A stretch of 35,012 nucleotides of DNA from Pseudomonadota bacterium (GCA_021777555.1 JAJYDK010000040.1:1-35012); one strand, 5' to 3'. Counted from the stretch's first letter, positions 8,448 through 17,077 are shown. Made by a program: numbers and translations. The notes: generated from the sequence alone by a model not told the origin.

Positions 8448-9056
8448 TCAGGCGGCGAGCCGGGCTGCCTCGGCCGTCGCGGCGGCGAGCGCCTTGTGCC
8501 GCTGGTCGGGGCTGATGTTGAGCCCCTCGGCGCGCACGAAGGTGAGGTCGGTGATGCCGAGGAAGCCGAAGATACCGCGCAGGTAGCTCTCCTGGTGATC
8601 GAGGAAGGCCGCGGCGGAATCCGGACCGTAGAAACCTCCCCGGGAGGAGGCCACGATCACCTTCTTGCCAGCGGCGAGGCCCTCGGGGCCCTTCTCCGTG
8701 TAGCGGAAGGTCTTGCCGGCCACCACCACCCGATCGATCCAGGCCTTCAGCTGCGAAGAGACGGAGAAGTTGTACATCGGGGCGCCGATGACGATGATGT
8801 CCGCCGACAGGAAGTCCTCGAGCGCCTGACCGCCGCGCGCGAGGTCCTCGATCAGCGCGGAGGACTCGGGGGTGGCGCCTTGGGTGGCTGCGAGGTGGGC
8901 CCCGGTCAGGTGCCCGATGGGCTCGGCGCCCAGGTCGGTGTAGCGCACCGAGAGCTCCGGATGGGCCTCGCGAAGGCGCTGGACGATGGCCGCGCTCACT
9001 TGGCGGCTGACGGAATTCTGGCCGAGAATACTGGCGTCGATGTGCAGGAGTTTCAT
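8448..9056 (-). CDS. azoR: FMN-dependent NADH-azoreductase (quinone reductase)
   Basis: The 202-residue flavodoxin-like protein matches AzoR/AcpD in length and motifs: [19 protein letters not shown] at the N-terminus (FMN phosphate site), API(V)[24 protein letters not shown] sequence at about 90-110, and SSRGGFYG near residue 137. The enzyme is a homodimeric FMN flavoprotein that reduces quinones and azo compounds with NADH, protecting against thiol-reactive quinones. It is the first gene of an azoR-pirin operon and is divergently transcribed from the HxlR regulator, with 81 bases between the start codons. GAGGA lies before the ATG at 9056. Confidence 0.93.
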   Translation of the reverse strand: MKLLHIDASILGQNSVSRQVSAAIVQRLREAHPELSVRYTDLGAEPIGHLTGAHLAATQGATPESSALIEDLARGGQALEDFLSADIIVIGAPMYNFSVSSQLKAWIDRVVVAGKTFRYTEKGPEGLAAGKKVIVASSRGGFYGPDSAAAFLDHQESYLRGIFGFLGITDLTFVRAEGLNISPDQRHKALAAATAEAARLAA

Positions 9057-9081
9057 GGTGGTCCTCGGTGTGGTATAAAAC

Positions 9082-9105
9082 GGTTACCGAGGCTAAGTAT
9101 GTAAG
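9082..9105. promoter_or_regulatory. Candidate operator in the azoR/hxlR divergent promoter
   Basis: The divergent gap contains GGTTAC (9082-9087) and, 13 bases on, GTAAG (9101-9105), an interrupted inverted repeat. It overlaps TAAGTATGTAAGT (direct TAAGT copies at 9094-9098 and 9102-9106) and a small dyad CGGTTACCG (9081-9089). HxlR-family regulators bind short dyads with GTA/TAC half-sites in the promoter between themselves and their targets. A TATAAA stretch lies just to the left at 9074-9079. The exact limits of any binding site are a guess. Confidence 0.4.
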
Positions 9106-9137
9106 TCTTGCCGGCGAGAACACAAGAAGGCACAGCG

Positions 9138-9608
9138 ATGCGACCGAGTGAAACCGATGTAACCCATGGGGGGCATTCGCTTCCGAGCGCGGAGTGCCCC
9201 AAGATCAGCCAGGTGTTGGCGCGGATCGGCGAGAAGTGGAGCGTGCTCATCATCATCATGCTCTCCGAGCGGTCGCGCCGTTTCTCGGAGCTCAAGCGCG
9301 CCATCGGCGGCATTTCCCAGCGCATGCTGACGCTGTGCCTGCGTGGACTCGAGCGCGACGGCCTGGTGAAGCGCACGGTGTTTCCCGTCGTCCCGCCCCG
9401 GGTCGAGTACGAGTTGACGCCGCTCGGGCAATCGCTGCGCGAGCCGGTCACTCAGCTCGCGATGTGGGCGCAGGGCCACATCGCCGAGCTCGACGCGGCG
9501 CGCCAGGCGTTCGATCGGCGCGAGGCGATCGAGCGGGAAAAGGCCGAGAAGGCTCCAGAGTGGGCGGGCGGCCGTGAGGTTGGAATGATGAGCATCCGCA
9601 GGCGCTAG
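9138..9608 (+). CDS. HxlR family transcriptional regulator
   Basis: The 156-residue protein carries the HxlR winged-helix domain: CPKISQVLARIGEKWSVLIIIML, RRFSELKRAIGGISQRMLTLCLRGLERDGLVKR and the wing VPPRVEYELTPLGQSLREPV. A charged C-terminal tail of about 40 residues follows. The single conserved cysteine near the start of the domain (C in SAECPKIS) is the residue used for quinone or electrophile sensing in regulators such as YodB and HypR. Together with the divergent azoR-pirin operon this suggests an electrophile-responsive repressor. The ATG at 9138 is preferred because AAGAAGG lies upstream; a TTG at 9108 would add ten residues. It is convergent with the his operon. Confidence 0.88.
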   Translation: MRPSETDVTHGGHSLPSAECPKISQVLARIGEKWSVLIIIMLSERSRRFSELKRAIGGISQRMLTLCLRGLERDGLVKRTVFPVVPPRVEYELTPLGQSLREPVTQLAMWAQGHIAELDAARQAFDRREAIEREKAEKAPEWAGGREVGMMSIRRR

Positions 9609-9633
9609 CCCCGAGGGGGCGGCGCGGGCGCAC

Positions 9634-10287
9634 TCAGCCCTTGTGGGCGTGTCGGGAGGCGAGCTCCTCGGCCACCTTGGCGAGCGACAGGCCCCGGCTT
9701 TTCAACAGCAGCAACAGGTGGTAGAGGAGATCGGCCGACTCGGCGAGGACCTTCTCGTCCCCCTCGACAACCGCCGCAAGCGCCACTTCCAGGCCTTCCT
9801 CGCCCACCTTCTGCGCCATTCTCCTTACGCCCTGCGCGTAGAGCCGGGCCGTGTAGCTGCCCTCCGGACGCTCGGCGATCCGCTGCTCGATCACCGATTC
9901 GAGCTCCCCGAGAAACGCCAGACGATCGGCCACCGGGCGCTCGTTCCCGAAGCACGTGGCCGTGCCCAGGTGGCACACCGGACCCCGAGGCCGCGCCGTG
10001 ACGAGCAGCGCATCGCGATCGCAGTCGGCGCGGACCGAGACCAGCTCGAGCGTGTTGCCGGAGGTCTCGCCCTTTTCCCACAATCGTTGCCGGCTGCGGC
10101 TGAAGAAGACGACCCGGCCGCGGGAGAGCGTCTCGCACAGCGCCTCGCGATTCATGTACCCGAGCATCAGCACCGCGCCGTCCAGGTCCTGCACGATGGC
10201 GGGCAGGAGTCCATCGGTCTTCTCGAAATCGAGGCTCTCGAGGTCCGCCGCGGTGAGCGGCCTGCCGAGGGGGTGCATCTGAGTCAC
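9634..10287 (-). CDS. hisIE: Bifunctional phosphoribosyl-AMP cyclohydrolase / phosphoribosyl-ATP pyrophosphatase
   Basis: The 217-residue product carries out histidine steps 2 and 3. The HisI domain (about 1-115) has [18 protein letters not shown], the metal-site motif DCDRD at 88-92, and cysteines C105 and C112. The HisE domain (about 120-217) has the pyrophosphatase signature [14 protein letters not shown]. The gene is last in the his operon. Its GTG start (10287) overlaps the hisF stop by four bases (GTGA) and is preceded by GAGGTG five bases upstream; an ATG at 10278 is the alternative. The fused arrangement is usual in gammaproteobacteria. No clear terminator follows before the convergent hxlR gene. 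Confidence 0.95.
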   Translation of the reverse strand: MTQMHPLGRPLTAADLESLDFEKTDGLLPAIVQDLDGAVLMLGYMNREALCETLSRGRVVFFSRSRQRLWEKGETSGNTLELVSVRADCDRDALLVTARPRGPVCHLGTATCFGNERPVADRLAFLGELESVIEQRIAERPEGSYTARLYAQGVRRMAQKVGEEGLEVALAAVVEGDEKVLAESADLLYHLLLLLKSRGLSLAKVAEELASRHAHKG

Positions 10288-11051
10288 AATCGCACCTCGA
10301 TGCCCGCTGAGCGCAGTTCGCGCTTCAGTTCCGGGATGGTGATCGCGCCCGAGTGAAACACGCTGGCCGCGAGCGCGGCATCGGCGCCGGCCTCGGCGAA
10401 CACTGCCGCGAAATGGGACATCTCGCCCGCCCCGCCCGAGGCGACGAGGGGCACCTGACAGACGCGGCGCACCGCGTGCAGCTGCTCGATATCATAACCC
10501 CGGCGGACCCCGTCGCTGCCCATGCAGTTGAGCACGATCTCGCCCGCGCCACGCTGCTGCGCTTCGCGCACCCACTCGAGCACATCGCGTCCCGACTCGC
10601 GCGTGCGCTGCGGGTCGCCGGTGAACTGGAAGGCGCGGTATCCCTGCCCGGTGAGGCGGCTGTCGATCCCGACCACCACGCATTGCGAGCCGAAACGGCG
10701 GCTGAGCGCATCGATGAGGCCGGGGTCGGCGAGCGCGGGGGAGTTGACCGAGATCTTCTCCGCGCCGGCGTTGAGCACCGCCTCGGCGTCGGCCACGGAA
10801 CGAATGCCGCCCGCGACGCAGAACGGAATGTCGAGCACTCGGGCGACGCGCTGCACCCAGCGGCGATCGACGGATCGCCCTTCGGGACTCGCCGTGATGT
10901 CATAGAACACGAGCTCGTCGGCGCCTTCGTCGCGATAACGCGAGGCGAGCTCCATGATGTCGCCCACGACCCGATGATCGCGGAAGCGCACGCCCTTGAC
11001 GACCTGACCGTCGCGGACGTCTAGGCAGGGGATGACGCGTCGGGCAAGAAT
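10284..11051 (-). CDS. hisF: Imidazole glycerol phosphate synthase cyclase subunit, probable AUU start
   Basis: The product of about 255 residues is the (beta/alpha)8 cyclase that uses ammonia from HisH to make imidazole glycerol phosphate and AICAR. No ATG, GTG or TTG lies near the expected N-terminus. The first in-frame ATG is about 33 codons inside and would remove beta-strand 1. The codon at 11051-11049 is ATT, eight bases after a perfect GAGGAG. Starting there gives [12 protein letters not shown], and the two catalytic aspartates fall at D11 and D130, exactly the standard HisF numbering. The start lies inside hisA (31-base overlap), so coupling with hisA is likely. The stop overlaps the hisIE start. 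Function is certain; the AUU start is an inference, and a sequence error remains possible. Confidence 0.93.
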   Translation of the reverse strand: MLARRVIPCLDVRDGQVVKGVRFRDHRVVGDIMELASRYRDEGADELVFYDITASPEGRSVDRRWVQRVARVLDIPFCVAGGIRSVADAEAVLNAGAEKISVNSPALADPGLIDALSRRFGSQCVVVGIDSRLTGQGYRAFQFTGDPQRTRESGRDVLEWVREAQQRGAGEIVLNCMGSDGVRRGYDIEQLHAVRRVCQVPLVASGGAGEMSHFAAVFAEAGADAALAASVFHSGAITIPELKRELRSAGIEVRL

Positions 11052-11773
11052 GGTCGTAGCTCCTCGGGGGTGATGCGCTGCTCGAGCAGGGCCTTGCCAC
11101 TGACCGCGGCGGCGAGCCCGACCTGGGCCAGCGCCTGGAGGTCGGCGGCATCGCGCACGCCGCCCGAGGCCTGCCAGGCGATGCCCGGACAGCGCGTAAC
11201 GGCGGCGCTGTAGAGTTCCAGGTTCGGGCCGGCGAGCGCCCCGTCGCGCGCGATGTCCGTGCACAGCACGTGCCGGACGCTCCCCTGCGGATAGAGCGCG
11301 AGCACCTCCCACAGGCTCTTCGCCGCCTCTTCCCGCCAGCCTCGGGTGCGCACCTGGGGCACACCTTGGGCATCGAGCCGCACATCGAGGGCGAGACAGA
11401 TGCGCTCGGCGCCGAAATGAGCGAGCCACCGGAGGACCTCGTGCGGCCGTTCCACCGCCGCGCTGCCGATGACGACTCGCCCCACGCCCAGGCAGAGCAG
11501 CTCCTCGATCGTGTCGGCGCAGCGGATGCCGCCCCCGACCTGCAAGTGTATGCCGCTCTCGGCCGCGAGGGAGGCGATGACCTTCCGGTTGGCGGGCGCG
11601 CCCTCGCGCGCGCCATCGAGATCGACGACGTGCAGCCACCGGGCGCCGAAGGATCGGTAGCGCAGGAGCAGCTCGGCCGGCTCGTAGTCGTAGCGCGTCT
11701 CGGCGTCGAAGTCGCCCTGGAACAGGCGCACGCAACGGCCCTGGCGCAGATCGATGGCGGGAATGAGCAGCAT
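11021..11773 (-). CDS. hisA: ProFAR isomerase (HisA)
   Basis: The 250-residue (beta/alpha)8 enzyme isomerises ProFAR to PRFAR in histidine synthesis. Catalytic D8 ([10 protein letters not shown]), D130 and the TDIARDG motif (T172, D177) are present, as are the two phosphate-binding loops LQVGGGIR and ASGGVRD. No good ribosome binding site is visible before ATG 11773. The hisH stop lies 16 bases upstream, so translation may depend on coupling to hisH. Its 3' end overlaps hisF by 31 bases. Confidence 0.95.
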   Translation of the reverse strand: MLLIPAIDLRQGRCVRLFQGDFDAETRYDYEPAELLLRYRSFGARWLHVVDLDGAREGAPANRKVIASLAAESGIHLQVGGGIRCADTIEELLCLGVGRVVIGSAAVERPHEVLRWLAHFGAERICLALDVRLDAQGVPQVRTRGWREEAAKSLWEVLALYPQGSVRHVLCTDIARDGALAGPNLELYSAAVTRCPGIAWQASGGVRDAADLQALAQVGLAAAVSGKALLEQRITPEELRPFLPDASSPA

Positions 11774-11789
11774 GAGTGGGTTGAAGAGG

Positions 11790-12380
11790 CTAAAGGGTGA
11801 GAAAGTTGCCGAGCAGCCGCGCGCCGCCCGCGGCCGAGCGCTCGGGATGGAACTGCACGCCCCAGAAGTTGCCCCGCCGCACCACCGCCGAGAGTGTCCC
11901 GCCGTAATCCACGGTCGCCACCGTCAGCTCGCCCGCCGGCACCGCGTAGCCGTGTACGAAGTAGAAATACGCGTCGGGCTCGAGCCCGGCGAGCAGCGGG
12001 TCGGCGCGCGAGGGGTCGAGCTGGTTCCAGCCCATGTGCGGCACGGGGCGTCCCGGGGCGGCACTGAGTCTCTGCACTTCACCGGGAAGGACGCCGAGGC
12101 ACTCGGTCGCGCCTTCCGCCGAGCGCTCGAAGAGGAGTTGCATCCCGAGGCAGATGCCGAGCACCGGCTGGGTGAGCGATGGCAGAAGGCGGGCGAGCCC
12201 GCCGCGGTGCAGCCGCTCCATGGCATCGGCCGCGCAGCCGACCCCCGGCAGCACCACGCGGGGTGCGGCAGCGATTTCCTGCGCATCCGCGCTCACGCGC
12301 GTCTTTGCGCCCAGGCGCTCGAAGGCGTATTGGAGGGAGGCGAGGTTGGCGCCGCCGCTGTCGATGATGACCGCTTCCAC
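11790..12380 (-). CDS. hisH: Imidazole glycerol phosphate synthase glutaminase subunit
   Basis: The 196-residue class I glutamine amidotransferase supplies ammonia to HisF. The triad is C77 (GICLGMQLLF), H178 and E180 (VQFHPERS), the same residue numbers as in the E. coli protein. The start is GTG 12380, whose first base is the last base of the hisB stop (TAGTG), with AAGGG about nine bases upstream. The frame stays open further upstream, but that part is out-of-frame hisB sequence. Length and start agree with the family. Confidence 0.95.
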   Translation of the reverse strand: MEAVIIDSGGANLASLQYAFERLGAKTRVSADAQEIAAAPRVVLPGVGCAADAMERLHRGGLARLLPSLTQPVLGICLGMQLLFERSAEGATECLGVLPGEVQRLSAAPGRPVPHMGWNQLDPSRADPLLAGLEPDAYFYFVHGYAVPAGELTVATVDYGGTLSAVVRRGNFWGVQFHPERSAAGGARLLGNFLTL

Positions 12381-13453
12381 TACAGCACGCCCTTGGTGCT
12401 CGGCAGCTCGTCGCCTTCGCGACGAAACGCCTGGCGCAGCGCGCGGCCGACCCCCTTGAAACATCCCTCGATCATGTGGTGGCTGTTCTCGCCGGTGACA
12501 CTGACATGGAGCGCGGCCCCGAGCGAGTCGGCGAGGGAGCGGAAGAAATGCGGCACCAGCTCGGTCGGCAGGCCGCCCACGGCCTCGCGGTTGAATTGCC
12601 CGGAAAAGCGGCTGTGTGCGCGGCCCGAAAGATCGATGGCCACCTGCGCGAGCGCCTCATCCATCGGCAGGAGGAAGCCGTAGCGGGCGATGCCGACTTT
12701 CGTGCCGAGCGCGCGCCTGAGCGCCTCCCCGAGCGCGAGCGCACAGTCTTCCACGGTATGGTGCTCATCGATCTGAAGGTCGCCCCGGCAGGAGAGCTCG
12801 AGGGCGAAGCCGCCGTGGCGCGCGAGCTGCTCGAGCATGTGGTCGAAGAACCCGATGCCGGTGGCGATGCTCACCGGCCCGCTCGAATCGAGATCGACAC
12901 GCGCCTCGATGTCGGTTTCCTTCGTACGGCGCCTCACTTGGGCGCGGCGCGCGGTCAGCGTTTGCACGATGGCCGCCCAGGTCTCATCGCTCGAGCCCTC
13001 GCGGCGCACGCGCAGGCCCTGCACGCCGAGATTCCTGGCGAACTCGAGGTCGGTGTCCCGGTCCCCGATGACCGCGCTCGCCGCCAGGTTCACCGCGTTC
13101 GCATCGAGGTACTCGCGCACCAGAGCCGTTCCGGGCTTGCGGCATTCGCAGCCCTCACCCGCGGTGTGCGGGCAGACGAACACCGCGTCGAATTCGATGC
13201 CCTGTGAGCCGAACGCCTCGAGGATGAACTGCTGCGGCGTCTCGAAATTCTGGTGCGGAAAGGCCGGGGTGCCCAACCCGTCCTGGTTCGTGACCATGAC
13301 GAGCCGGTAGCCGTGGCGCCTCAAGGTGGCGAGCGCGGCGAACACGCCGGGCATGAATCGCACCTTCTCGAGCGCATCGACCTGGTGGTCGGAGGGCTCC
13401 TCGACGAGCGTGCCGTCGCGATCGACGAAGAGGATGGCCGGGAGCGGGCTCAT
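12380..13453 (-). CDS. hisB: Bifunctional histidinol-phosphatase / imidazoleglycerol-phosphate dehydratase
   Basis: The 357-residue protein combines two histidine enzymes. Residues 1-160 form a HAD phosphatase with the nucleophile motif DRDGT (D11, D13), MVTNQDG and the zinc-loop cysteines in CPHTAGEGCECRKP. Residues about 165-357 form the dehydratase with GIGFFDHMLEQLARHGG, DEHHTVEDC and GENSHHMIEGCFK, whose histidines bind the metals. The ATG at 13453 is preferred: it overlaps the hisC stop as ATGA and has GAGG seven bases before it; an ATG at 13459 would add two residues. The fused form is typical of gammaproteobacteria. Confidence 0.95.
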   Translation of the reverse strand: MSPLPAILFVDRDGTLVEEPSDHQVDALEKVRFMPGVFAALATLRRHGYRLVMVTNQDGLGTPAFPHQNFETPQQFILEAFGSQGIEFDAVFVCPHTAGEGCECRKPGTALVREYLDANAVNLAASAVIGDRDTDLEFARNLGVQGLRVRREGSSDETWAAIVQTLTARRAQVRRRTKETDIEARVDLDSSGPVSIATGIGFFDHMLEQLARHGGFALELSCRGDLQIDEHHTVEDCALALGEALRRALGTKVGIARYGFLLPMDEALAQVAIDLSGRAHSRFSGQFNREAVGGLPTELVPHFFRSLADSLGAALHVSVTGENSHHMIEGCFKGVGRALRQAFRREGDELPSTKGVL

Positions 13454-14505
13454 GCCCATGCCTCGAGGAGCCGGGTGTTCTGTTCAGGGGTTCCCACGGT
13501 GATGCGCAGGGCCGCACCGAGCCCGGGATATGCGCGGGCGTCGCGTACCAACAGTCCCGCCTCGCAGCCGAGCGCGAGCGCGGCGCCCGCGTCTTCGAAC
13601 TCCGCGAGGATGAAGTTGGCATCGCTCGGCCAGAACCGCGTGATGCGCTTCAGGGCGGGCAGGGCCGCCATCAGGCGCGCGCGCTCGGCGAGCAGCGTCG
13701 CGAGCTGCTGCTCGCCCGCGCCGAGCGCCTCGGGTGTCAGCCGGGCAAGGACCGCATCGAGCGTCAGGGTCGGGACAGCGTAGGGTGGGATGATCTTGCG
13801 CAGCAGCCGGATGACCTGCGGCGCCGCGAGCAGCGTTCCGCAGCGCGCCCCGGCGAGGCCATAGGCCTTCGAGAGCGTGCGCAGCACGGCGAGATTCTCC
13901 AGCTCCCCGAGGTGACGGGCGAGACTCGGCCGGTCGGCGAACTCGAGATACGCCTCATCGACCACCACGAGGGCGCGGCCGGCGAGCGCGCGGGCGATGC
14001 GCAGCATGGACCGCTCATCGAGCAGGTTTCCGGTCGGGTTGTTGGGGGAGCAGAGGAAGAGGAGCTTGGTCTCGGGAGTGCACCGCTCGAGCACTTGCGC
14101 CTCATCGAGCGCGAACCCGCGCTCCATCGAGAGGGGCACCGGGAGCACCTGTGCCCCCTGGATACGCGCCGACACCGAGTACATGCCGAAGGTCGGCGGG
14201 CAGACGAGCACCGCATCCTCTCCGGCGCGGCAGAACGCACGGCACAGAAGATCGATGGCCTCATCGCTTCCCCGGCCTACCAGCACCGATTCGGGCGCGA
14301 CGCCGTAGAGTTGCGCCAGCCGCTCGAGCAGCACCCGCGGCTGCGGCTCCGGATAGCGATTGACCCCGTTGCGGGGCTCCCCGCCGAGCGGGCTCCAGGG
14401 CAGCTCGTTGGCGTGCAGCCGCTCGAGCTCCGGGCGCCAGGCGGCGTGCTCATACACTTTGAGCGCGACGATCTCAGGCCGCGCCAGCGCTTCCACCCAG
14501 CTCAT
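13450..14505 (-). CDS. hisC: Histidinol-phosphate aminotransferase
   Basis: The 351-residue fold-type I PLP enzyme converts imidazole-acetol phosphate and glutamate to histidinol phosphate and 2-oxoglutarate. The PLP lysine is K213 in RTLSKAYGLAGARCG. The substrate and cofactor signatures CSPNNPTGN (152-160), VVDEAYLEF and the early NELPWSP are present. It overlaps hisD upstream and hisB downstream by four bases each (ATGA). Confidence 0.95.
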   Translation of the reverse strand: MSWVEALARPEIVALKVYEHAAWRPELERLHANELPWSPLGGEPRNGVNRYPEPQPRVLLERLAQLYGVAPESVLVGRGSDEAIDLLCRAFCRAGEDAVLVCPPTFGMYSVSARIQGAQVLPVPLSMERGFALDEAQVLERCTPETKLLFLCSPNNPTGNLLDERSMLRIARALAGRALVVVDEAYLEFADRPSLARHLGELENLAVLRTLSKAYGLAGARCGTLLAAPQVIRLLRKIIPPYAVPTLTLDAVLARLTPEALGAGEQQLATLLAERARLMAALPALKRITRFWPSDANFILAEFEDAGAALALGCEAGLLVRDARAYPGLGAALRITVGTPEQNTRLLEAWA

Positions 14506-15839
14506 GAGGCCCCCTCAGCGGCGTGCGGTGGCGCGCCGAGCGCATCGAGTCGACGGGTCACGGCGGCGGCGTGCGCGTCGAGCCCCTCGAGGCGCGCGAG
14601 CGTCACGGCCGTGGGGCCGAGTCCGAGCAGGCCGGCGGGCGTGAGTTCCTGGACGGTGATGCGCTTGAGGTAATCGAGCACCGAAAGGCCGCTGTAGGCG
14701 CGGGCATAGCCGTAGGTCGGCAGCACGTGGTTGGTGCCGGAGCAGTAATCGCCCATCGGCTCCGGGGACCAGGCGCCGAGGAACACCGAGCCGGCGTTGA
14801 CGATCTTCGCGAGGAGGGCTCGCGGCTCGCGCACCTCGAGGATCAGGTGCTCGGCGGCGTACTCGTTGGCCACCTCGGCGGCGCTGTCGAGGTTGGCGAC
14901 TACGAGGCAGCGGCTCGAGGCGAGGGACTTCTCCAGGATTGCGCGGCGCGAGAGGCCGCCGAGCTGCGCATCGATCGCGGCGCTCACCGCCTCGGCGAGC
15001 CCCGGGCTGTCCGTGACCAGGATGGCCTGTGCGTTCACATCGTGCTCGGCCTGGGCGAGCAGATCGGCGGCCACGAACTCCGCGCGCGCGCTGGCATCGG
15101 CGATGACCATGACTTCGGAGGGGCCGGCGGGCATGTCGCAGGCGGCTCCCTGCGGATCACCCGCCGCGGCCTGTTTGGCGGCGGTCACCCAGGCGTTGCC
15201 GGGTCCGAAGATCTTGTCGACCTTGGGGATGCTCGCGGTGCCGTAGGCGAGGGCGGCAATCGCCTGCGCGCCACCGACCTTGAACACCGACTCGATGCCG
15301 CACAGCTGCGCGGCCACCAACACCGCCGGGTTGGCCTCGCCGCGACGATCCGGCGGCGTGCAGAGGATGCGGCGCGGGCAGGCGGCGATGAGCGCCGGCA
15401 CGGCCAGCATCACGACGGCCGAGGGAAGGGGCGCGGATCCGGCGGGCACGTAGAGTCCGACGGCCCCGATCGGGCGGAAGATCCGCTCGCACCGCACTCC
15501 GGGGCTGGTCTCGAGGCCGAGCGGCTCGAGCGGCTGGGCGCGATGAAACCGCTCGACATGATCGATGGCCCGCTCGATCGCCGCCACCTGTTCGGAACTC
15601 AGCGCCTCGCGTGCCCGTGCGAATTCCCGGGCGGTGACCGCCAGGGATTCGACATCCACACCGTCAAAGCGCAGTGTGTAGGCTCTGAGCGCCGCATCAC
15701 CGGCAGCGCGCACGTTCGCGATGATCTCGCGCACCACCCCCTCGATGTCCGCCCGCACCTGCTGCACGGGCCGCTCGAGCGCCGAGCGGCGCTCAGGGGC
15801 GCAGAGCGAGTCCCACTCGAGGATGCGCATACGGCTCAC
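14502..15839 (-). CDS. hisD: Histidinol dehydrogenase
   Basis: The product of about 445 residues catalyses the last two steps, histidinol to histidine, with NAD and zinc. Signatures include YVPAGSAPLPS, FGPGNAWVTAAKQ, DMPAGPSEVMVIAD, the zinc-site QAEHD and the catalytic pair E330-H331 in NEYAAEHLIL. Two starts are possible. GTG 15839 overlaps the hisG stop as GTGA, like other junctions here, and has GAGAAG eight bases upstream. ATG 15830 lies three codons further in, with a poorer site. Confidence 0.94.
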   Translation of the reverse strand: MSRMRILEWDSLCAPERRSALERPVQQVRADIEGVVREIIANVRAAGDAALRAYTLRFDGVDVESLAVTAREFARAREALSSEQVAAIERAIDHVERFHRAQPLEPLGLETSPGVRCERIFRPIGAVGLYVPAGSAPLPSAVVMLAVPALIAACPRRILCTPPDRRGEANPAVLVAAQLCGIESVFKVGGAQAIAALAYGTASIPKVDKIFGPGNAWVTAAKQAAAGDPQGAACDMPAGPSEVMVIADASARAEFVAADLLAQAEHDVNAQAILVTDSPGLAEAVSAAIDAQLGGLSRRAILEKSLASSRCLVVANLDSAAEVANEYAAEHLILEVREPRALLAKIVNAGSVFLGAWSPEPMGDYCSGTNHVLPTYGYARAYSGLSVLDYLKRITVQELTPAGLLGLGPTAVTLARLEGLDAHAAAVTRRLDALGAPPHAAEGAS

Positions 15840-16732
15840 GCGAGCATCTTCTCGACGGGCAACACCAGCAGCGCGCTGGCGCCGGCCTTCTTCAGGCTCT
15901 CGAGCGTCTCCCAGAACACGTTCTCGCGGCACACCGCGTGGACGGCCACTTTGTCGGGGAAGCCCTCGAGCGGGATGATGGTGGGGGACTCGCTCCCGGG
16001 CAGGAGCTTGCGGATCTGGGGCAGGGCGTCCCGCGGAGCGTGCAGCATGATGTATTTGCTTTCACGCACCTGTTGCACGCCATCGATGCGCATCAACAGC
16101 CGCTCGACCCACTCGTCCTTCAGAGGCTCCAGCGCGAGCGGCGTGCGGATGAGCACCGCGTGGCTCTCGAGAACGGTCTCGACCTCGCGCAGATGATTCG
16201 CCTGCAGCGTCGAGCCGGTCGAGACCAGGTCGCAGATGAGGTCCGCTCTGCCCAAGCGGGGGGCGATCTCCACCGCGCCCGAGAGCGTGACGATCTCCGC
16301 CTCGATGTCGCGCTCGCGCAGGTAGTTCTCGAGAAGGAAGGGATAGGTCGTGGCGATGCGCCGGCCGCGCAGGCTCTCGGCCCCTGAGAACGAGGTGCCT
16401 TGCGGCACCGCGAGCGAGAGGCGGCAGCGGCCGAAATCGAGCTTGCGCACCTGCTGGAAGCGCACCGGGTGGCCGCGTGCGGCGAGCTCCAGGCGCTTCT
16501 CCTCGAGCACGTTCAGGCCGACGAGCCCGAGGTCGCAGACATCCTCCTGCACGAGGTCGGGGATGTCGTCATCGCGCACGAACAGGACATCGAGGGGCAT
16601 GTTCTCCCCGTAGGCCATCAGCTGATCCTTGCCGCGGGAAATCTTCAGGCCGCAGCGTGCGAGCAGATCGAGCGAGGGGTCGGTGAGACGCCCGGACTTC
16701 TGGATGGCGAGCTTCAATCTGAGTTCATCCAT
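15836..16732 (-). CDS. hisG: ATP phosphoribosyltransferase, long form
   Basis: The 298-residue enzyme catalyses the committed step, condensing ATP and PRPP. It is the long, self-regulated form: catalytic domains at about 1-220 (AIQKSGRL, VGLNVLEE, the PRPP loop region DLICDLVSTGSTLQAN) and a C-terminal ACT-like domain at about 225-298 that binds histidine for feedback inhibition. A HisZ subunit is therefore not required. ATG 16732 has GGAGG nine bases upstream and overlaps the end of the upstream regulator gene by eight bases. Confidence 0.95.
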   Translation of the reverse strand: MDELRLKLAIQKSGRLTDPSLDLLARCGLKISRGKDQLMAYGENMPLDVLFVRDDDIPDLVQEDVCDLGLVGLNVLEEKRLELAARGHPVRFQQVRKLDFGRCRLSLAVPQGTSFSGAESLRGRRIATTYPFLLENYLRERDIEAEIVTLSGAVEIAPRLGRADLICDLVSTGSTLQANHLREVETVLESHAVLIRTPLALEPLKDEWVERLLMRIDGVQQVRESKYIMLHAPRDALPQIRKLLPGSESPTIIPLEGFPDKVAVHAVCRENVFWETLESLKKAGASALLVLPVEKMLA

Positions 16733-17048
16733 GGCGGGGTGCCTCCTTGCCGAGACGCTGGGCCACCAGGCCGTAACCGCCGTTGCCGGCGGCGAGAAAG
16801 CGGGCGACCCGTCCGATGGTCGTGACGCTGACGCCGGTGAGGGCGTGGATCTCGCGGTAGGGCGTTCCCTTGCCGAGGTAATCGACGACCGCCCAGCGAT
16901 CCGCCATGGCCTGAAGCTCGGCCGGCGTGCACAGGTCGCGAAAAAAGGCGCGGACTTCTTCCGCATCCCGCAGGGCGGCGATGGCGGTATAGAGGTTGCG
17001 CTCCGCGAGCGCCTCCTGACGGGGCGTGAGACTGCGATGGGTCTTCAT
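16725..17048 (-). CDS. TrpR-family (YerC/YecD-type) regulator heading the his operon
   Basis: The 107-residue protein resembles YerC/YecD proteins of the Trp-repressor superfamily: a helical N-terminal dimerisation part (RNLYTAIAALRDAEEVRAFFRDLCTPAEL), then a helix-turn-helix in MADRWAVVDYLGKGTPYREIHALTGVSVTTIGRVARFL. It is the first gene of the his operon and overlaps hisG. As I recall, comparative genomics has described HisR repressors of this family controlling his genes in some bacteria; the position here agrees with that role. A dyad operator lies 12 bases before its start codon, suggesting autorepression of the whole operon. No good ribosome binding site is seen, so the message may be nearly leaderless. 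Confidence 0.85.
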   Translation of the reverse strand: MKTHRSLTPRQEALAERNLYTAIAALRDAEEVRAFFRDLCTPAELQAMADRWAVVDYLGKGTPYREIHALTGVSVTTIGRVARFLAAGNGGYGLVAQRLGKEAPRHG

Positions 17049-17059
17049 GATATGCCAGT

Positions 17060-17077
17060 GTACTAGTGCGCTATCAC
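17060..17077. promoter_or_regulatory. Candidate HisR/TrpR-type operator
   Basis: The 18-base element GTACTAGTGCGCTATCAC has the dyad GTNNTAGNGCNCTANNAC. Its two CTAG/CTAT cores are eight bases apart, the same spacing as the paired CTAG cores in the E. coli trp operator. It sits 12 bases upstream of the TrpR-like gene that starts the his operon, where it would block transcription. It is a single site seen once in the window, so the match is suggestive only. Confidence 0.5.

Noticed and set aside
11052-11735. A 483-residue frame running upstream of hisF, suggesting a fusion protein
   Set aside because: The upstream part is Arg-rich out-of-frame hisA sequence; hisA itself is intact in the other frame.
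14523-16196. A 557-codon open frame on the plus strand
   Set aside because: It is antisense to hisD and hisG and has the His/Gly/Arg-rich composition produced by GC-rich antisense frames; the same applies to the long plus-strand frames at 7743-9104, 21301-22779 and 25334-26659.
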